NCBI GenBank assembly: GCA_030683105.1
Contig: JAUXMZ010000048.1
Span: forward strand, 1-64,000
Source: Burkholderiales bacterium
GTDB lineage: Bacteria; Pseudomonadota; Gammaproteobacteria; Burkholderiales; SG8-41
Length of the DNA: 64,000 bases
Reading direction: 5' to 3'
How positions within the stretch are numbered: position 1 is the stretch's first letter; each line of letters starts with the position of its first letter. Below are positions 33,447 through 43,405 of this stretch, one piece after another. The notes below the pieces were generated by a model. The model had not been told where the DNA came from and ran no database searches. It saw only the letters and a program-made list of their open reading frames with translations. The position numbers were made by a program, and so were the translations under genes.

Positions 33447-34307
33447 GTGAGCATTTCATACCAAAGTTTCATCATCGCTGATTTCAGGTATGTCGGTATT
33501 TCTGGGGCTGTTGGCATCGGTTGCTACCGGTTGCGATTTAGCTTCGAATATACGACGCCAGCCCACGAAAAAGACATATATATTTTCAAGAACGCCAGAG
33601 CATACGTTTACGCTGCACCTGCGGGGAAACAAGCCCAATTCCTTGGCTTCGCTCAACCAGAGAATGCCTTAATTGTTCGCACGACGAAGTATTCCGGGAA
33701 ATCCACCGTAATGTTTGAGATCGATTTAAATAACTATCAAATGCACGCCATTGAAGAAATGCGGCAGGGGCAGGATCTTAGTTTTCGATTAACGATCTTT
33801 GGAGAGGTCTACGGCCCGGGCGATCCGTATTCCGCCACCGGAGATGTCAATGCGCTCGTGAATCAGAAGGAATGGGCAAAAGTGCTCGGCGAAATGGAAT
33901 TCGCCGACATATTGTTATTTGAGTTTGTATTGCCAAATCAGGATGGCAACGAACACCTAAAAGAACCTATAGCGCAATTGATGAAAGCTCGTCAGCAATT
34001 TGTCGACGGTAATTACGATCTGGTGATTTCGATATGCAGACTAGCGCTTGATAGCTTAACCAAAGTAATGAAAGACAAGGAAAAACTTGCGGAGTCAATC
34101 AAATTGTATCGGGCAAAAGATCAAAATCCGATGACAAAGGAGCAGCGAGAGTTATTGATACGGGAAGCAGTAAAAGTCTATACACAACTTTCCCATCACG
34201 TTGGCGAGGCCGGAGTGGTAACCGAATATGGTAGAAACGACGCGAATTTTATACTGGCTTCTACAGCGTCAGTCATTTCAAGAGCTTTATCCAGAGGAAA
34301 AATATAA
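33447..34307 (+). CDS. Uncharacterised protein, possible HEPN-like C-terminus
   Basis: A protein of 286 residues with a GTG start and GGGGAA ribosome site. The gene is clearly AT-richer than the catabolic genes on its left, which suggests transfer. The first 170 residues look beta-rich and match no family I know. The last 110 residues are helical (AQLMKARQQFVDGNYDLVIS, LIREAVKVYTQLSHHVGEAG, ASTASVISRAL), a pattern resembling HEPN-type or AbiJ-type helical domains, although a clear R-x4-6-H motif is not seen. It opens a run of four genes on one strand. Function unknown; anti-phage or stress role is inference from neighbours. Confidence 0.7.
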   Translation: MSISYQSFIIADFRYVGISGAVGIGCYRLRFSFEYTTPAHEKDIYIFKNARAYVYAAPAGKQAQFLGFAQPENALIVRTTKYSGKSTVMFEIDLNNYQMHAIEEMRQGQDLSFRLTIFGEVYGPGDPYSATGDVNALVNQKEWAKVLGEMEFADILLFEFVLPNQDGNEHLKEPIAQLMKARQQFVDGNYDLVISICRLALDSLTKVMKDKEKLAESIKLYRAKDQNPMTKEQRELLIREAVKVYTQLSHHVGEAGVVTEYGRNDANFILASTASVISRALSRGKI

Positions 34308-34418
34308 AACGCCCCCGTTCGTGCCATCACTCCCGTCTTATCCTGAGCGTCGTTTTATAGGATGGTGGGACGGGAAGTGCACTGTCATACTCTCAACATA
34401 TTTTCGACGTGAATCGCA

Positions 34419-35894
34419 ATGTTTGCATTTTTTCCATACTTGAAGACATCAGAACCCGTGAGGTTCCGTTCGGTCACCATCCGGAGCACCGACGATGCGA
34501 CCGGGTTGCCTGCCGAAGCCGCCAAGGACTTTGAGCTGCTGCGCTCAGTGTTCTTCCTTCGAGATCACGAGCGTATCAAACGGATGTCCTACGCGTTTAG
34601 TCCCGACGACGCCGGGGAGATAGTCGCCACCGAGTTCGTCCGAGACATCAGCGAGCTGCGCGAGTTTCTCGCATACCTTTACTCGTCTCCGCATAAATCC
34701 TCGGGCGAACTCTTCTTGCGCAATGAGCACAGCGGTCTCTACATCTTCAGGCCGAAGCGCTTCTTCCGTTCGCTCGTCGAGAACGATTACAATGTTGAAC
34801 CGGTACAGCCGTCTGAATACCCTGATGTCGATGACCGGCACGAGATTCCTGGATACGAATGCGAGGTCGATAACCGCTCGATGACTTGGGTGACGAAGGG
34901 TAGCCGCCTGTATCCTCCCTGCATTCGCTTTTGGCTCAACATTTCGCAGGACCTGGCACGAGACTTCGAGCGCATCCCGCAGTCAGCGCGCTACGATCCG
35001 GTCTTGGCTTTTTTTGCCTGGAGGCGAGAGGCACCAAGCGAACTCTACGGAAGACTTCTCACCGCCCTGAAGTGGTACAACCGGAGCATCGGAGCGGACG
35101 TGCCCGACGATGCCGCGCTCGTGCACCTCGCGACCGCCTTTGAGAGTCTACTGGGCCTCGAGCAAGGGCCGGACGTGACCAAGCGTTTCAAGGCGGCCGT
35201 CATGCTCCTGATCGGAAACGTGTCGAGAGCCGAGGCTTGGGTTGAACAGTTTTACCGTGCGCGTTCAGAAATTGTGCATCGGGGCGAAGCTAATGCGCTT
35301 CGATTCAATCCGTATCACGGGACGAAAGGAGCGCCCGACGATGCGGACTCCGGCTACCGGTCGCTGACTTCGTATGGCTGGTTTATTTTTCAGATCTGCG
35401 CTGCGGCAGTCAGCAGCGGATCGCTGGTCGCGAGGCAGGTAGGCCTCGAATCGATGCTCCTGACGAATCGTCAGCGGCTGGAGCGGGTTTGCAAGGTGCT
35501 CTCGTCGACCGACACTGCTGACAACAAACTCCGGGCCGTCGCGAATGATGTATCAGACATCAATCAGTATCAGTTCGTCGGCGAGCCGGGGTTAACCGTT
35601 GAGCACCTCCTCGGCTCGGTCAAACTGCTCGCACGATGCTATATCGAGGACAATCCAAGTGAATCCCAGATTGCAGCGGAACTTAAGGCGGTCGCTGAAT
35701 CAAGTTCTTCTGAAACATTCGAGGCGCTCCACAGGCTTCGGACGCTCGATGAAAAGATCGCCAGTACTTCATGGACGAGCGGCGCCGTGCCTGGAGATCC
35801 GCGGATCACGCTTTCGACTCTGGTGCACAGTTCGTGGCATTACACTTTCATGACTTATTTTTACTTGGAGCGAACGGCCAAACGAGCGCCTTGA
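34419..35894 (+). CDS. HEPN-domain protein (ApeA-type HEPN)
   Basis: A protein of 491 residues. The N-terminal 200 residues are unassigned. From about 230 the sequence reads ALVHLATAFESLLGLEQG, TKRFKAAVMLLIG and AWVEQFYRARSEIVHRGEA: the layout of the ApeA-type HEPN domain, with the R-x4-H motif (RSEIVH, about residues 284-289) used by HEPN ribonucleases. The remaining 190 residues are helical and unassigned. ApeA-type HEPN proteins occur in anti-phage abortive systems. Start weakly supported by ribosome-site sequence. It is second of the four-gene accessory run, 45 bases before the next HEPN gene. Confidence 0.8.
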   Translation: MFAFFPYLKTSEPVRFRSVTIRSTDDATGLPAEAAKDFELLRSVFFLRDHERIKRMSYAFSPDDAGEIVATEFVRDISELREFLAYLYSSPHKSSGELFLRNEHSGLYIFRPKRFFRSLVENDYNVEPVQPSEYPDVDDRHEIPGYECEVDNRSMTWVTKGSRLYPPCIRFWLNISQDLARDFERIPQSARYDPVLAFFAWRREAPSELYGRLLTALKWYNRSIGADVPDDAALVHLATAFESLLGLEQGPDVTKRFKAAVMLLIGNVSRAEAWVEQFYRARSEIVHRGEANALRFNPYHGTKGAPDDADSGYRSLTSYGWFIFQICAAAVSSGSLVARQVGLESMLLTNRQRLERVCKVLSSTDTADNKLRAVANDVSDINQYQFVGEPGLTVEHLLGSVKLLARCYIEDNPSESQIAAELKAVAESSSSETFEALHRLRTLDEKIASTSWTSGAVPGDPRITLSTLVHSSWHYTFMTYFYLERTAKRAP

Positions 35895-35939
35895 GCGTCA
35901 GGCTGCCGCCATGACCTTTCCGTCCATGACTTCGATGGT

Positions 35940-37529
35940 ATGAATGATTCATTGACGCGCTGGTTGGAAATTGCCACTGATGCAGCTCAGTCTATCGAGA
36001 GTCGTCTCAATGCCCTGGCACAGGCGATCGATGTTGCCACCGATTCACGTGATCGCGCCGGCCTGGAACGGGCAGATGTCTTGGCCGAGCAAATTTCCGG
36101 AAGCGAGATCCCTCCAAGTTCCGCCGCCACTTTGGCATATTTTCGCGCCAATATATGGAGCGGGATATACGCGCTAAAGACGCTAAGCAAGCCGGAGGAA
36201 TGGGACTGGCAAGGGGAAGAGGTACAGCGCGAAATCTTGTATTTGCGCCAATCGGCGCACCATCCCGGCTTCGCGGAGCTGGATGCAGTTCGCCAGTGTC
36301 AGATCAATACGAATCTTGGCAACCTACTCAGCCGTGTGGGGCGATTTGTGGACGCCATAGAGTCCTGGGACCGCGCCTTGGCACGAATCACACACTTTGC
36401 CATGGCGCGAGGTAACAGGGGCCAGGGACTGAGCTTCTATTCGCGAGCACTCTATGATCCTGGCCACAAGGTCATCATGATGCTGGCAGCCCACGACGAT
36501 TTTTCGGCAAGCCTGGAGCCCGATGCTTTCTTTGATAGCCCCGACACTCAGGGTGCGCAGGAAGCATTTCGCCGCTTGCGGGACGAAATTGCCGGGCACA
36601 TGAACGTGGCCGCAGTTAGAGAGCAGTTTGCGAAGCTCACCGGCTCATCAGTTCGATCGAAGCGCGAGCAAGCCTATCGTCATTGGTGCTTGGACCAGCG
36701 CCTATTCCTGAACCCGCTAAATGACTTGGGACCTTTGCCAGTCGCCGATCACGACGTGCTCACCACGCCAAACTTCGTCACCGATGTATATGAACCGCCC
36801 AGTCTCATCCAGTTTTTCAACATCATGAAACAGGAGTTCGTTTCCGCTCGGTTCCTACTTCACAGCGGCCTACATTCGGAACAGGTGCACTATTCAGACC
36901 GCGGCGTCTTACTCTACAACACTCTAGACTATCCCGCATACGGGCTCGCTGTCGAACAGGTTAAGTGCGCCTTTCGTATGGCCTACTCACTTTTTGACAA
37001 AATTGCTCAGTTCATAAACAACTACTGGAAACTGGGTATAAACGGAAAGGACGTGGCGTTTCGCAGCATATGGTTTAGGAAAACGAAGACTGGATACGTA
37101 CTGCGAGATGAGTTTCGCCAGGAGCCTAATTGGCCGTTGCGTGGGCTGTATTGGCTTTCGCGTGATCTGTACGACTCTACACTAGGTTTCCAAAACTATA
37201 CCGAGCCAGATGCGCGCGCGTTGGACAAACTGCGCAATAGGTTAGAACATGGGTTTGTTTCGGTGCATGAGATGGATTGGTCTGGCCCGTTTGCCGATAT
37301 GCGGCAGCCTGGTGGTGAGCCTTTCGGTCCAGATCCAAGCATCTATGCTATAGCGCGCGGCGATCTCGCCGCAAAAACCCTGCGAATCCTCAAGCTTGCG
37401 CGCGGCGCGCTGATATATCTTGCATTAGCGATGCACGCGGAGGAAAGGCGACGGGCCGGAAACCGGCAAGACAATGCGGTGATCGTACCGATGGAGCTGG
37501 ATACTTGGGAAGACGACTGGAAGAGATGA
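35940..37529 (+). CDS. LA2681-family HEPN-domain protein
   Basis: A protein of 529 residues. The N-terminal half (about 1-240) is helical and TPR-like (RQCQINTNLGNLLSRVGRFV, DAIESWDRALAR). The C-terminal half has the recognisable LA2681 pattern: GVLLYNTLDYPAYGLAVEQV, KCAFRMAYSLFDKIAQFINN, RGLYWLSRDLYD and ARALDKLRNRLEHGF, with the putative RNase motif RNRLEH (R-x4-H) near residue 433. The family is predicted to act in RNA-targeting defence; no direct function is known to me. Third gene of the accessory run. Confidence 0.88.
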   Translation: MNDSLTRWLEIATDAAQSIESRLNALAQAIDVATDSRDRAGLERADVLAEQISGSEIPPSSAATLAYFRANIWSGIYALKTLSKPEEWDWQGEEVQREILYLRQSAHHPGFAELDAVRQCQINTNLGNLLSRVGRFVDAIESWDRALARITHFAMARGNRGQGLSFYSRALYDPGHKVIMMLAAHDDFSASLEPDAFFDSPDTQGAQEAFRRLRDEIAGHMNVAAVREQFAKLTGSSVRSKREQAYRHWCLDQRLFLNPLNDLGPLPVADHDVLTTPNFVTDVYEPPSLIQFFNIMKQEFVSARFLLHSGLHSEQVHYSDRGVLLYNTLDYPAYGLAVEQVKCAFRMAYSLFDKIAQFINNYWKLGINGKDVAFRSIWFRKTKTGYVLRDEFRQEPNWPLRGLYWLSRDLYDSTLGFQNYTEPDARALDKLRNRLEHGFVSVHEMDWSGPFADMRQPGGEPFGPDPSIYAIARGDLAAKTLRILKLARGALIYLALAMHAEERRRAGNRQDNAVIVPMELDTWEDDWKR

Positions 37530-37634
37530 CCATCGCGCTTCACAATTGCAGCCCGTTCTGCGAATTGATATTTCCTGCTGAAGCGGTGGCCAGCGAGATT
37601 GAACAGGCTATATAAAATGGCGTTCAACTCCGAT

Positions 37635-37650
37635 ACTCCGCCAGCGGAGT
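37635..37650. terminator. Small hairpin between HEPN gene and DUF4238 gene
   Basis: Stem actccgc/gcggagt with a two-base loop, followed by ttcattt. It may weakly separate the LA2681-type gene from the next one. Confidence 0.35.
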
Positions 37651-37703
37651 TTCATTTGCCGACTCGCGGGCGGATGACTCCGCCTAAAAGTTGAGAGTGA
37701 GTC

Positions 37704-38621
37704 GTGACCCGCCCCATTAATCAACATTGGGTTCCACGGTTTTATCTCAAGCACTTCTCGACGCCGGAAACCAAGAAGAGTAAGCAACCGCAGGCATGGG
37801 TTTTTTCAAAGGATGACGGCGGCGGTGACCCAATCCTTACTAACATTAGGAATATTTGCGCGAAACGTTATCTATATTCACCAGAATCTGAAGTAGGGCT
37901 ACGAAATTGGTCCTTAGAGTCGAAGCTTCAAGACCTCGAATACCTTCTCGCACAAATCTGGCCTGCGTTCGCAGAGGAGTTTATTGCTCTTGACGCGGAA
38001 TCAATTAGGAAGGCGGTCGCCCTGTTCGTTGCGGTCCTGTATTTGCGTCACCCATCGAACATAGAGGTCGTCACACATCTTCACCAGCAGTTGGCGTCAA
38101 TATTCGAAAAAGCACCACGCGGCTCGGATGGAGCACCGCTCATCGATGCTATCGAGATTGACGGGAAACGATTGCCGTTCGATTCCTCTGGGTGGCAGGA
38201 TTACAACAAGAGCACTAAAGCAGATCACCAGAAGGTTTTCGTCGATGTTGTGCAGTCTGAAGCAATAGTGCTCGCAACGATACTGCTGAAGAAACGCTGG
38301 TCGGTGATATCTAGTGGTAACCCCGTATTTGTTACGTCTGATAACCCCGTGAGCAAACAACACCAGTCGCGATCAGCGTTTGGTTTTGGGACGGAAGGCG
38401 TAGTTGTTACGTTCCCCGTAAGTCCAACAAGATTACTGGTGATGGATGATCTATTTGAGCAACCGGCCGGGCAATATTATGAACTCAGTAACAGTGGTCC
38501 TGGACCGTACAATCTCCTCATTTGGCGTAATGGCAGTTTGATGATTTCACATCGAAACTCGGATGCCGTAATGAGGGAGATGATTGAATGGGCTGACCGG
38601 CATCAAAGTGAGCACGGATAG
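37704..38621 (+). CDS. DUF4238-family protein
   Basis: A protein of 305 residues with the DUF4238 N-terminus (NQHWVPRFYLKHFSTP), the middle segment ALFVAVLYLRHPSNIE and the C-terminal strand region NPVFVTSDNPVSKQ with TFPVSPTRLLVM. GTG start. The family has no known biochemical role but is common in accessory and defence islands. Fourth gene on the plus strand of this island, convergent with the restriction-modification gene. Confidence 0.85.
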   Translation: MTRPINQHWVPRFYLKHFSTPETKKSKQPQAWVFSKDDGGGDPILTNIRNICAKRYLYSPESEVGLRNWSLESKLQDLEYLLAQIWPAFAEEFIALDAESIRKAVALFVAVLYLRHPSNIEVVTHLHQQLASIFEKAPRGSDGAPLIDAIEIDGKRLPFDSSGWQDYNKSTKADHQKVFVDVVQSEAIVLATILLKKRWSVISSGNPVFVTSDNPVSKQHQSRSAFGFGTEGVVVTFPVSPTRLLVMDDLFEQPAGQYYELSNSGPGPYNLLIWRNGSLMISHRNSDAVMREMIEWADRHQSEHG

Positions 38622-38713
38622 CTAATTCAATCGACCGAATCGTCAAGGAGCAATTAAGAATGGGTTTGACGAATATGCAGAGCCCACTGCATCGTTACGC
38701 AGCTACAGATGGG

Positions 38714-41700
38714 TCACGCAATTACAGCGAGCCCATCCTTCCTTCTGCGTACGCGGCCGACCGCGACCAACGTATCGATAATCTGTGGCAGGCGCTTCTT
38801 CCACGCACCGCGACCGGTGAAGCGCGCGGCGATGGCGTCGTCTGCCAGCGGTGCGCGCGCTGCGGTTAGTACTTCGGCCACCGCTTTGACCTGCTCGGGC
38901 AGTGTAGCCGGCCACGGGCGGCGCACGCCGGGCTTGGCGGCAACCGCAACTTCCTCGCCGGAATCGATCTCAAGCTGCTCGGCCGGCCGCGTTTGCGGCT
39001 GGCCCGATGCCGGAATCTGGAACTCGGGCCGCAGCCAACGGATCAGGCCGCGTTGTTCTTCTGCCGCGCGCTCGGCGTTGAGCGCGACGAGTCGTTCCAG
39101 CAACGCATCGTCGAGCGCGCGCTTGCAGTCGTCGCGTGTCGCCAGCGTGCCGCTCGCACCGGCAACAGCATTGCCGTTCACCACTTCCAGCAGCGGCGCG
39201 AGATCGCTCCAGCCATAGGCATCGAGCACCGCGCAGTCGAGTTCGTCGTGCAGCGTCTTGAGCACCGCCACCAGTCCGTGTTCGTGAATGACTTTCTCTT
39301 TCGCGTTGAGCGGTTCGCCGGTCTTCAGCTTTTCGAGCACGTTATACATGCCGGTCAGCGTGAGGTCGGCGTGTTGTGCCTGCTGGCGCTTGCGGTGCGC
39401 GTCGAGTTGTTCAGCCAGGTCGCGGATGCGAACCTTAAGCTCGGATTTAGCGTCAGGGAATGGAAAAGTTTCAAAGCACTTTGTTTTGACATACACCGGG
39501 TCGTTTCCAACCCCGAGCCAGCTACCAGCGGCAAGCGCCCACGCGACGTGTGGGGGGCTCGAAAGCACGCCCAGATCGTGCGCATCGCTTAGCGCGATAG
39601 CAACGAGCTTGTTGTCCGGCAGGATTGACGCATCGAGAAATTGAAAGGTTCGATGTTTCGAGGTCTCTACTGTAGCAATGTAACGGGACAAGCCAGCAAG
39701 CTGTTTGCGCAGCTTGGGATTGGTCTCGCCGAACAGCCACCAATTCCGTCGACGCACCTCCCGGTTATTTTGATCGCGCTCTGGCTTCACCCGTTCGAGC
39801 ACTCGCTGAAAGACCGCCGGAAAGCGTTCACGCACCTGCTCTGCATTCAGCCCAAATAAATCGATCACCATCACGTCGCGTGGCCTGTCGGTCAAGTCAC
39901 GGCCATTGCGATAAGGACGAACGTGCTGCTCAATTCCAGCAACGTTGCCGAGGCCAAGCGCGGTGGCTTCCTCTCGCGTTACGATGAAGCCTGCACCGAA
40001 GAGTTGCACTCCACGATTGCTGAGGTCGCGATTGCCTTCAAGCTGTGCCGCGCCTGCAACGTTTGCTCCCGTAGTCAAATCGGCGTGAATCACACCCAGT
40101 TTGGCAACCAGCGTAACGTCGATCGCTCCATCACCACCTGGCGTTTCCGCCGCGGCCGTGAGCAGCGTGCCAATGCCGGTTTGCGGCGAGCCGACCGTCA
40201 TCGCGATCCGTACCGCCGCGCCGTCGGTGCTATCGACCCACGGATGATCGGGAATCGCAAAAGCGAGCGACAGCGGCGGCTTCGCGGCCATGTGCCGCTC
40301 GATCACTCGCCGGTTGAACGTCTGGCGCAGGCTATTGGTTGTAATCAAACCAAAACGGCGCAACTCACCGGCACGAGTGTGATCGGCGGCATGGTTCCAC
40401 CAATACATGACGAAGTCTGCGGACTCCGGAACCTCGGGCCAGGTTTTGCGCAGCGATTCGGTGTAACCATCGCCTAGCGCGGCACGCATCGAAGCCGCAC
40501 CGATAAACGGCGGATTGCCAATTACGAAATCCGCTTGTGGCCACTCCGCCTTGCGCGGATTGACATACTTTTCGACCGGCATGCGCACCGTCTCGTCGGG
40601 CACGTCCTCTCCCGTAACCGGATGTTTCTTCAACGTTTTTCCGTCCCAGCGCATGACCGGCACGCCGCGGTCGTCGGTCACGTATTCCATGCGGTCGTAA
40701 GCGAGAACGGCATCACGGCATTCGATGTTGTGAAAATCTTTCAGCACCGGCTGCGGCGGCATGATCTGGCCGCGCGTGCGGAAGTGCCACTGCAGGTAGC
40801 CGATCCACAGCACCATCTCGGCGATTTCGGCGGCGCGCGGGTTGAGTTCGATGCCGAGCAGTTGATGGGGGTCAACAGAAACGCCCTGGAGATCCAAACG
40901 GCCTTGCGTGTCTCCGAGTTCATCCAGTTGGTTAAGAATCTCTCCTTCAAGCCGCTTCAGATGTTCGAGCGTCACGTACAGAAAGTTGCCCGAGCCGCAC
41001 GCCGGGTCGAGCACGCGCACCTCGCACAGATGCTTGAGAAATTCCCGCACCTGCTGCTGCGCCTCCTTGAGCTTAGCTTCACCGGCCAGCACCAGCGCGG
41101 CGGCCTGGACATTCTTCCAGTCCTCGCGCAGAGGCTCGACGATGGTCGGCAGCACCAGCCGCTCGACATAAGCCCGCGGCGTGTAGTGCGCACCGAGCGC
41201 ATGGCGCTCGGTGGGGTCGAGCGCGCGTTCGAGCAGCGTGCCGAAAATGGCGGGCTCGACCTCGCGCCAGTTGGCCCGCGCGGCCGCGAGCAGCAGCTCG
41301 ATCTGATCGCGGGTTAGCGGCAGCACCTGCGGGTTCTTGAACAGCTTGCCGTTGAACTTCAGCAAGTCGGCGCGAACGGCGGCGGAGAATTCCCCGCGAT
41401 CCATCGCGCGCCAGACTTCGCCCACCAGCGGTATGAACTGCGCGGGATTGTCTTTCAGGCTTTCGAGCAGATCGACGAACGCGCGCTTGGGCAGCAGGCC
41501 GACGTCCTCGGCGAACATCGAAAATAAACAGCGGCTCAGAAAGCCCGCGACGACCTCGGGCGCGTGCCCGGCCGCTTCGAGCACACGGGCCACTTTGGCC
41601 AGCCGTTCGGCAACCTCCCGCGTCACTTTGGCGGATTGGCGCGTCGGGTCAAGCGACAGCGGATCAAGCCACACCGCGCGCAGCCGTTGGCGCGTGGCCT

Positions 41701-42199
41701 CATCGCGCAGGTTGGCAAGCTGAATGCGATGCGAGCGTGGGTCGGGAAACGGTGTGTAGGTTGCGCCGGAGCGTGTGAACTCGGCGTACAGCTCGATCAC
41801 GTTGCCGACATCGACCACCAGCAGGAACGGCGGGCGGCCTTCCGTGGCTGGCAGCGCGCGGGCATATTGCTCGGCCTGACCACGGGCGCGCAGTAACGCG
41901 TCATCAAAACCCTTGCCCTCGGCCTGCTTGACCTTCTTTGCTTCGAGCACGAACGTTGCGCGGCGGTAGCAGTCGATGAAACCGGGCGATTCGGTACCGT
42001 CACCGTGCCGGAAAGTAATGCGGCGCTCGAACACGTAAGCGTTGTCTCGCGTGTCCTCGCGTGCCGGGTCGGGCGTGGGCAATTCGAGCAGTGTGCACAG
42101 TTCATGCACGAACAGTTGATAGTTGGCGCGTTCCGAACCGCTGGCGGATTGCCAGCGTTCTATGAACTGATCGACATCGCCATTCGAGGGTTTAGCCAT
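38714..42199 (-). CDS. MmeI-like single-chain restriction-modification enzyme
   Basis: A protein of 1161 residues combining the activities of a type IIL/IIG enzyme. The N-terminal nuclease-like domain has an acid pair and lysine in [20 protein letters not shown] (about residues 72-92). The N6-adenine methyltransferase core has motif [14 protein letters not shown] (about 395) and motif [12 protein letters not shown] (about 561). A target-recognition region follows ([31 protein letters not shown]). The final 80 residues look like an added winged helix ([20 protein letters not shown]) not typical of MmeI itself. One strand would be methylated and the enzyme would cut at a distance. Convergent with the HEPN/DUF4238 genes. 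Confidence 0.87.
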   Translation of the reverse strand: MAKPSNGDVDQFIERWQSASGSERANYQLFVHELCTLLELPTPDPAREDTRDNAYVFERRITFRHGDGTESPGFIDCYRRATFVLEAKKVKQAEGKGFDDALLRARGQAEQYARALPATEGRPPFLLVVDVGNVIELYAEFTRSGATYTPFPDPRSHRIQLANLRDEATRQRLRAVWLDPLSLDPTRQSAKVTREVAERLAKVARVLEAAGHAPEVVAGFLSRCLFSMFAEDVGLLPKRAFVDLLESLKDNPAQFIPLVGEVWRAMDRGEFSAAVRADLLKFNGKLFKNPQVLPLTRDQIELLLAAARANWREVEPAIFGTLLERALDPTERHALGAHYTPRAYVERLVLPTIVEPLREDWKNVQAAALVLAGEAKLKEAQQQVREFLKHLCEVRVLDPACGSGNFLYVTLEHLKRLEGEILNQLDELGDTQGRLDLQGVSVDPHQLLGIELNPRAAEIAEMVLWIGYLQWHFRTRGQIMPPQPVLKDFHNIECRDAVLAYDRMEYVTDDRGVPVMRWDGKTLKKHPVTGEDVPDETVRMPVEKYVNPRKAEWPQADFVIGNPPFIGAASMRAALGDGYTESLRKTWPEVPESADFVMYWWNHAADHTRAGELRRFGLITTNSLRQTFNRRVIERHMAAKPPLSLAFAIPDHPWVDSTDGAAVRIAMTVGSPQTGIGTLLTAAAETPGGDGAIDVTLVAKLGVIHADLTTGANVAGAAQLEGNRDLSNRGVQLFGAGFIVTREEATALGLGNVAGIEQHVRPYRNGRDLTDRPRDVMVIDLFGLNAEQVRERFPAVFQRVLERVKPERDQNNREVRRRNWWLFGETNPKLRKQLAGLSRYIATVETSKHRTFQFLDASILPDNKLVAIALSDAHDLGVLSSPPHVAWALAAGSWLGVGNDPVYVKTKCFETFPFPDAKSELKVRIRDLAEQLDAHRKRQQAQHADLTLTGMYNVLEKLKTGEPLNAKEKVIHEHGLVAVLKTLHDELDCAVLDAYGWSDLAPLLEVVNGNAVAGASGTLATRDDCKRALDDALLERLVALNAERAAEEQRGLIRWLRPEFQIPASGQPQTRPAEQLEIDSGEEVAVAAKPGVRRPWPATLPEQVKAVAEVLTAARAPLADDAIAARFTGRGAWKKRLPQIIDTLVAVGRVRRRKDGLAVIA

Positions 42200-42600
42200 T
42201 ATCTATCCGGGTTCGAGCGCGCTGGTGGATCGCCTAAATCGAACTCAGCTCCATTTTTTTCAAAATACAGCGTCATTTTGCCGGAAAACGCCTATCCATG
42301 CGCTTTGCCGACAAATTACCACTTGCGTGCAGGCGCGCGAATAAAGGGGACACACGAATGGCACTACCTTAACACGCGTTGTCGCTGTGCAATGATCGCT
42401 GCGCGTGCCGCTGCTCTGGGCACGCTGAGCAGCCAATATTGCTTCGGCCTTCGCTCGATGGATCGAGGCTCGATCTGACTTTCTCCGTGTACCCGTCAAG
42501 CGGGTATTGTAAAGAATCCTCCGTGTGCTCAGTGCGAACCGCTGTTAACGGAATATTGAAAAGAATGCTCAGTGCGAATCCTGATCACACCAAACAAAAA
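42200..42600. other. Intergenic region upstream of the restriction-modification gene
   Basis: About 400 bases without a supported gene. 42200-42480 has moderate GC content and should hold the leftward promoter. 42481-42590 consists of repeat-type units (ctccgtg, ctcagtgcgaa) and the palindromic module. Confidence 0.5.
42484..42580. repeat. CTCCGTG units with nested module
   Basis: ctccgtgt, then acccgtcaagcgggtattgtaaagaat (core 42491-42505), then cctccgtgtgctcagtgcgaa, then gttaacggaatattgaaaag and gctcagtgcgaa. The last part (42543-42577) is nearly identical to 62956-62990. Confidence 0.7.
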
Positions 42601-42622
42601 CGGCCGTGGAAATCCACGGCCG
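42601..42622. terminator. Bidirectional terminator hairpin
   Basis: Perfect 10-base-pair stem cggccgtgga/tccacggccg with a two-base loop, flanked by an A-rich run on the left and T-rich sequence on the right. Serves as the 3' end of the leftward Yip1-family gene. Confidence 0.88.
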
Positions 42623-42644
42623 TTTGGTTTCGCGCGCCTGAAAT

Positions 42645-43229
42645 CTACCGCATGAGAGGCATGGTCATGGTTGTGGTGGGCATAAACACGGCGCTGACCG
42701 CGCCGGCGACCGCCCAAATGATAATGCCCGCGACGATCACCACGACGGTGTAGAGCGCCGCCTTGTCCGCCGGCACCTTCATGAGAACGGGCAGGCCGAG
42801 GTAGAGCAGATAGAAGCTGTACAGTCCGAGGAGACTCAGGATGCCGAGCATCGGCAGGATATGGAAAATGCCGGCAAGCCACGCTGCCGTCATGGAGTAG
42901 GCCGCCACCTTCAGCGCCTGGGCCTGATTTTTCTCGCCGCCAAAATTAGGCGCAAGAAAGTCAATCACCAGGGCCAGGACAAATACTCCAGCCAGCGCCA
43001 GCACGAACTGCGTCACCATGATCGACAGGCCGGTCATCATGCTCAACCGTCCGATGAAGGGCAGTCCGACGAGGCTCAGGCCGACGAATGAGGCTACTGC
43101 CGGAATGGCCGCCAGCGGAATGATGTAATTCGTATACAGTTCCGCCGTCGAGGTGGTTTCACCGGCGATGACGGGCCACTCTTCCTTGGGTTTCAGCAGG
43201 ATGTTTTTAATGCGATCAACGATATTCAT
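42645..43229 (-). CDS. Yip1-family membrane protein
   Basis: A protein of 194 residues with five hydrophobic segments (about 36-56, 62-92, 105-130, 128-150, 158-180) and the Yip1 N-terminus MNIVDRIKNILLKPKEEWPV with the following ETTSTAELYTNYIIPLAAIP. Bacterial Yip1 proteins are inner-membrane proteins of unknown function. Single gene with its own terminator. Confidence 0.88.
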   Translation of the reverse strand: MNIVDRIKNILLKPKEEWPVIAGETTSTAELYTNYIIPLAAIPAVASFVGLSLVGLPFIGRLSMMTGLSIMVTQFVLALAGVFVLALVIDFLAPNFGGEKNQAQALKVAAYSMTAAWLAGIFHILPMLGILSLLGLYSFYLLYLGLPVLMKVPADKAALYTVVVIVAGIIIWAVAGAVSAVFMPTTTMTMPLMR

Positions 43230-43361
43230 GATCTGGCCTCCCCGGTTGGCAGCGAATGTGCCGGATACAGTCTATACCCTTTTATTTTGCGGGCATAAGT
43301 CCGCGGGGGGAGTTGTTCTAAGGTAAAGACCTTATAAGACACAAACCCAATCGGACGCTGA

Positions 43362-43398
43362 CGCCGGGCTTAAGCGATCATCGTGCCCAAGCCCGGCG
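43362..43398. terminator. Hairpin downstream of the exported hypothetical
   Basis: Stem cgccgggctt/aagcccggcg, 17-base loop. It begins eight bases after the stop of the leftward gene at 43406. No T run follows, so termination is uncertain. Confidence 0.45.
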
Positions 43399-43405
43399 CA
43401 TTACG

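Noticed and set aside
34228-34443. Small frame between the two first island genes
   Set aside because: Overlaps the end of the 33447 gene in another frame; no family, no ribosome site.
38660-38869. Plus-strand frame at the end of the restriction-modification gene
   Set aside because: Mostly antisense to that gene; no support.
33447-42199. Prophage or integrative element
   Set aside because: No integrase, phage structural genes or tRNA-linked attachment site seen; the region looks like a defence island instead.
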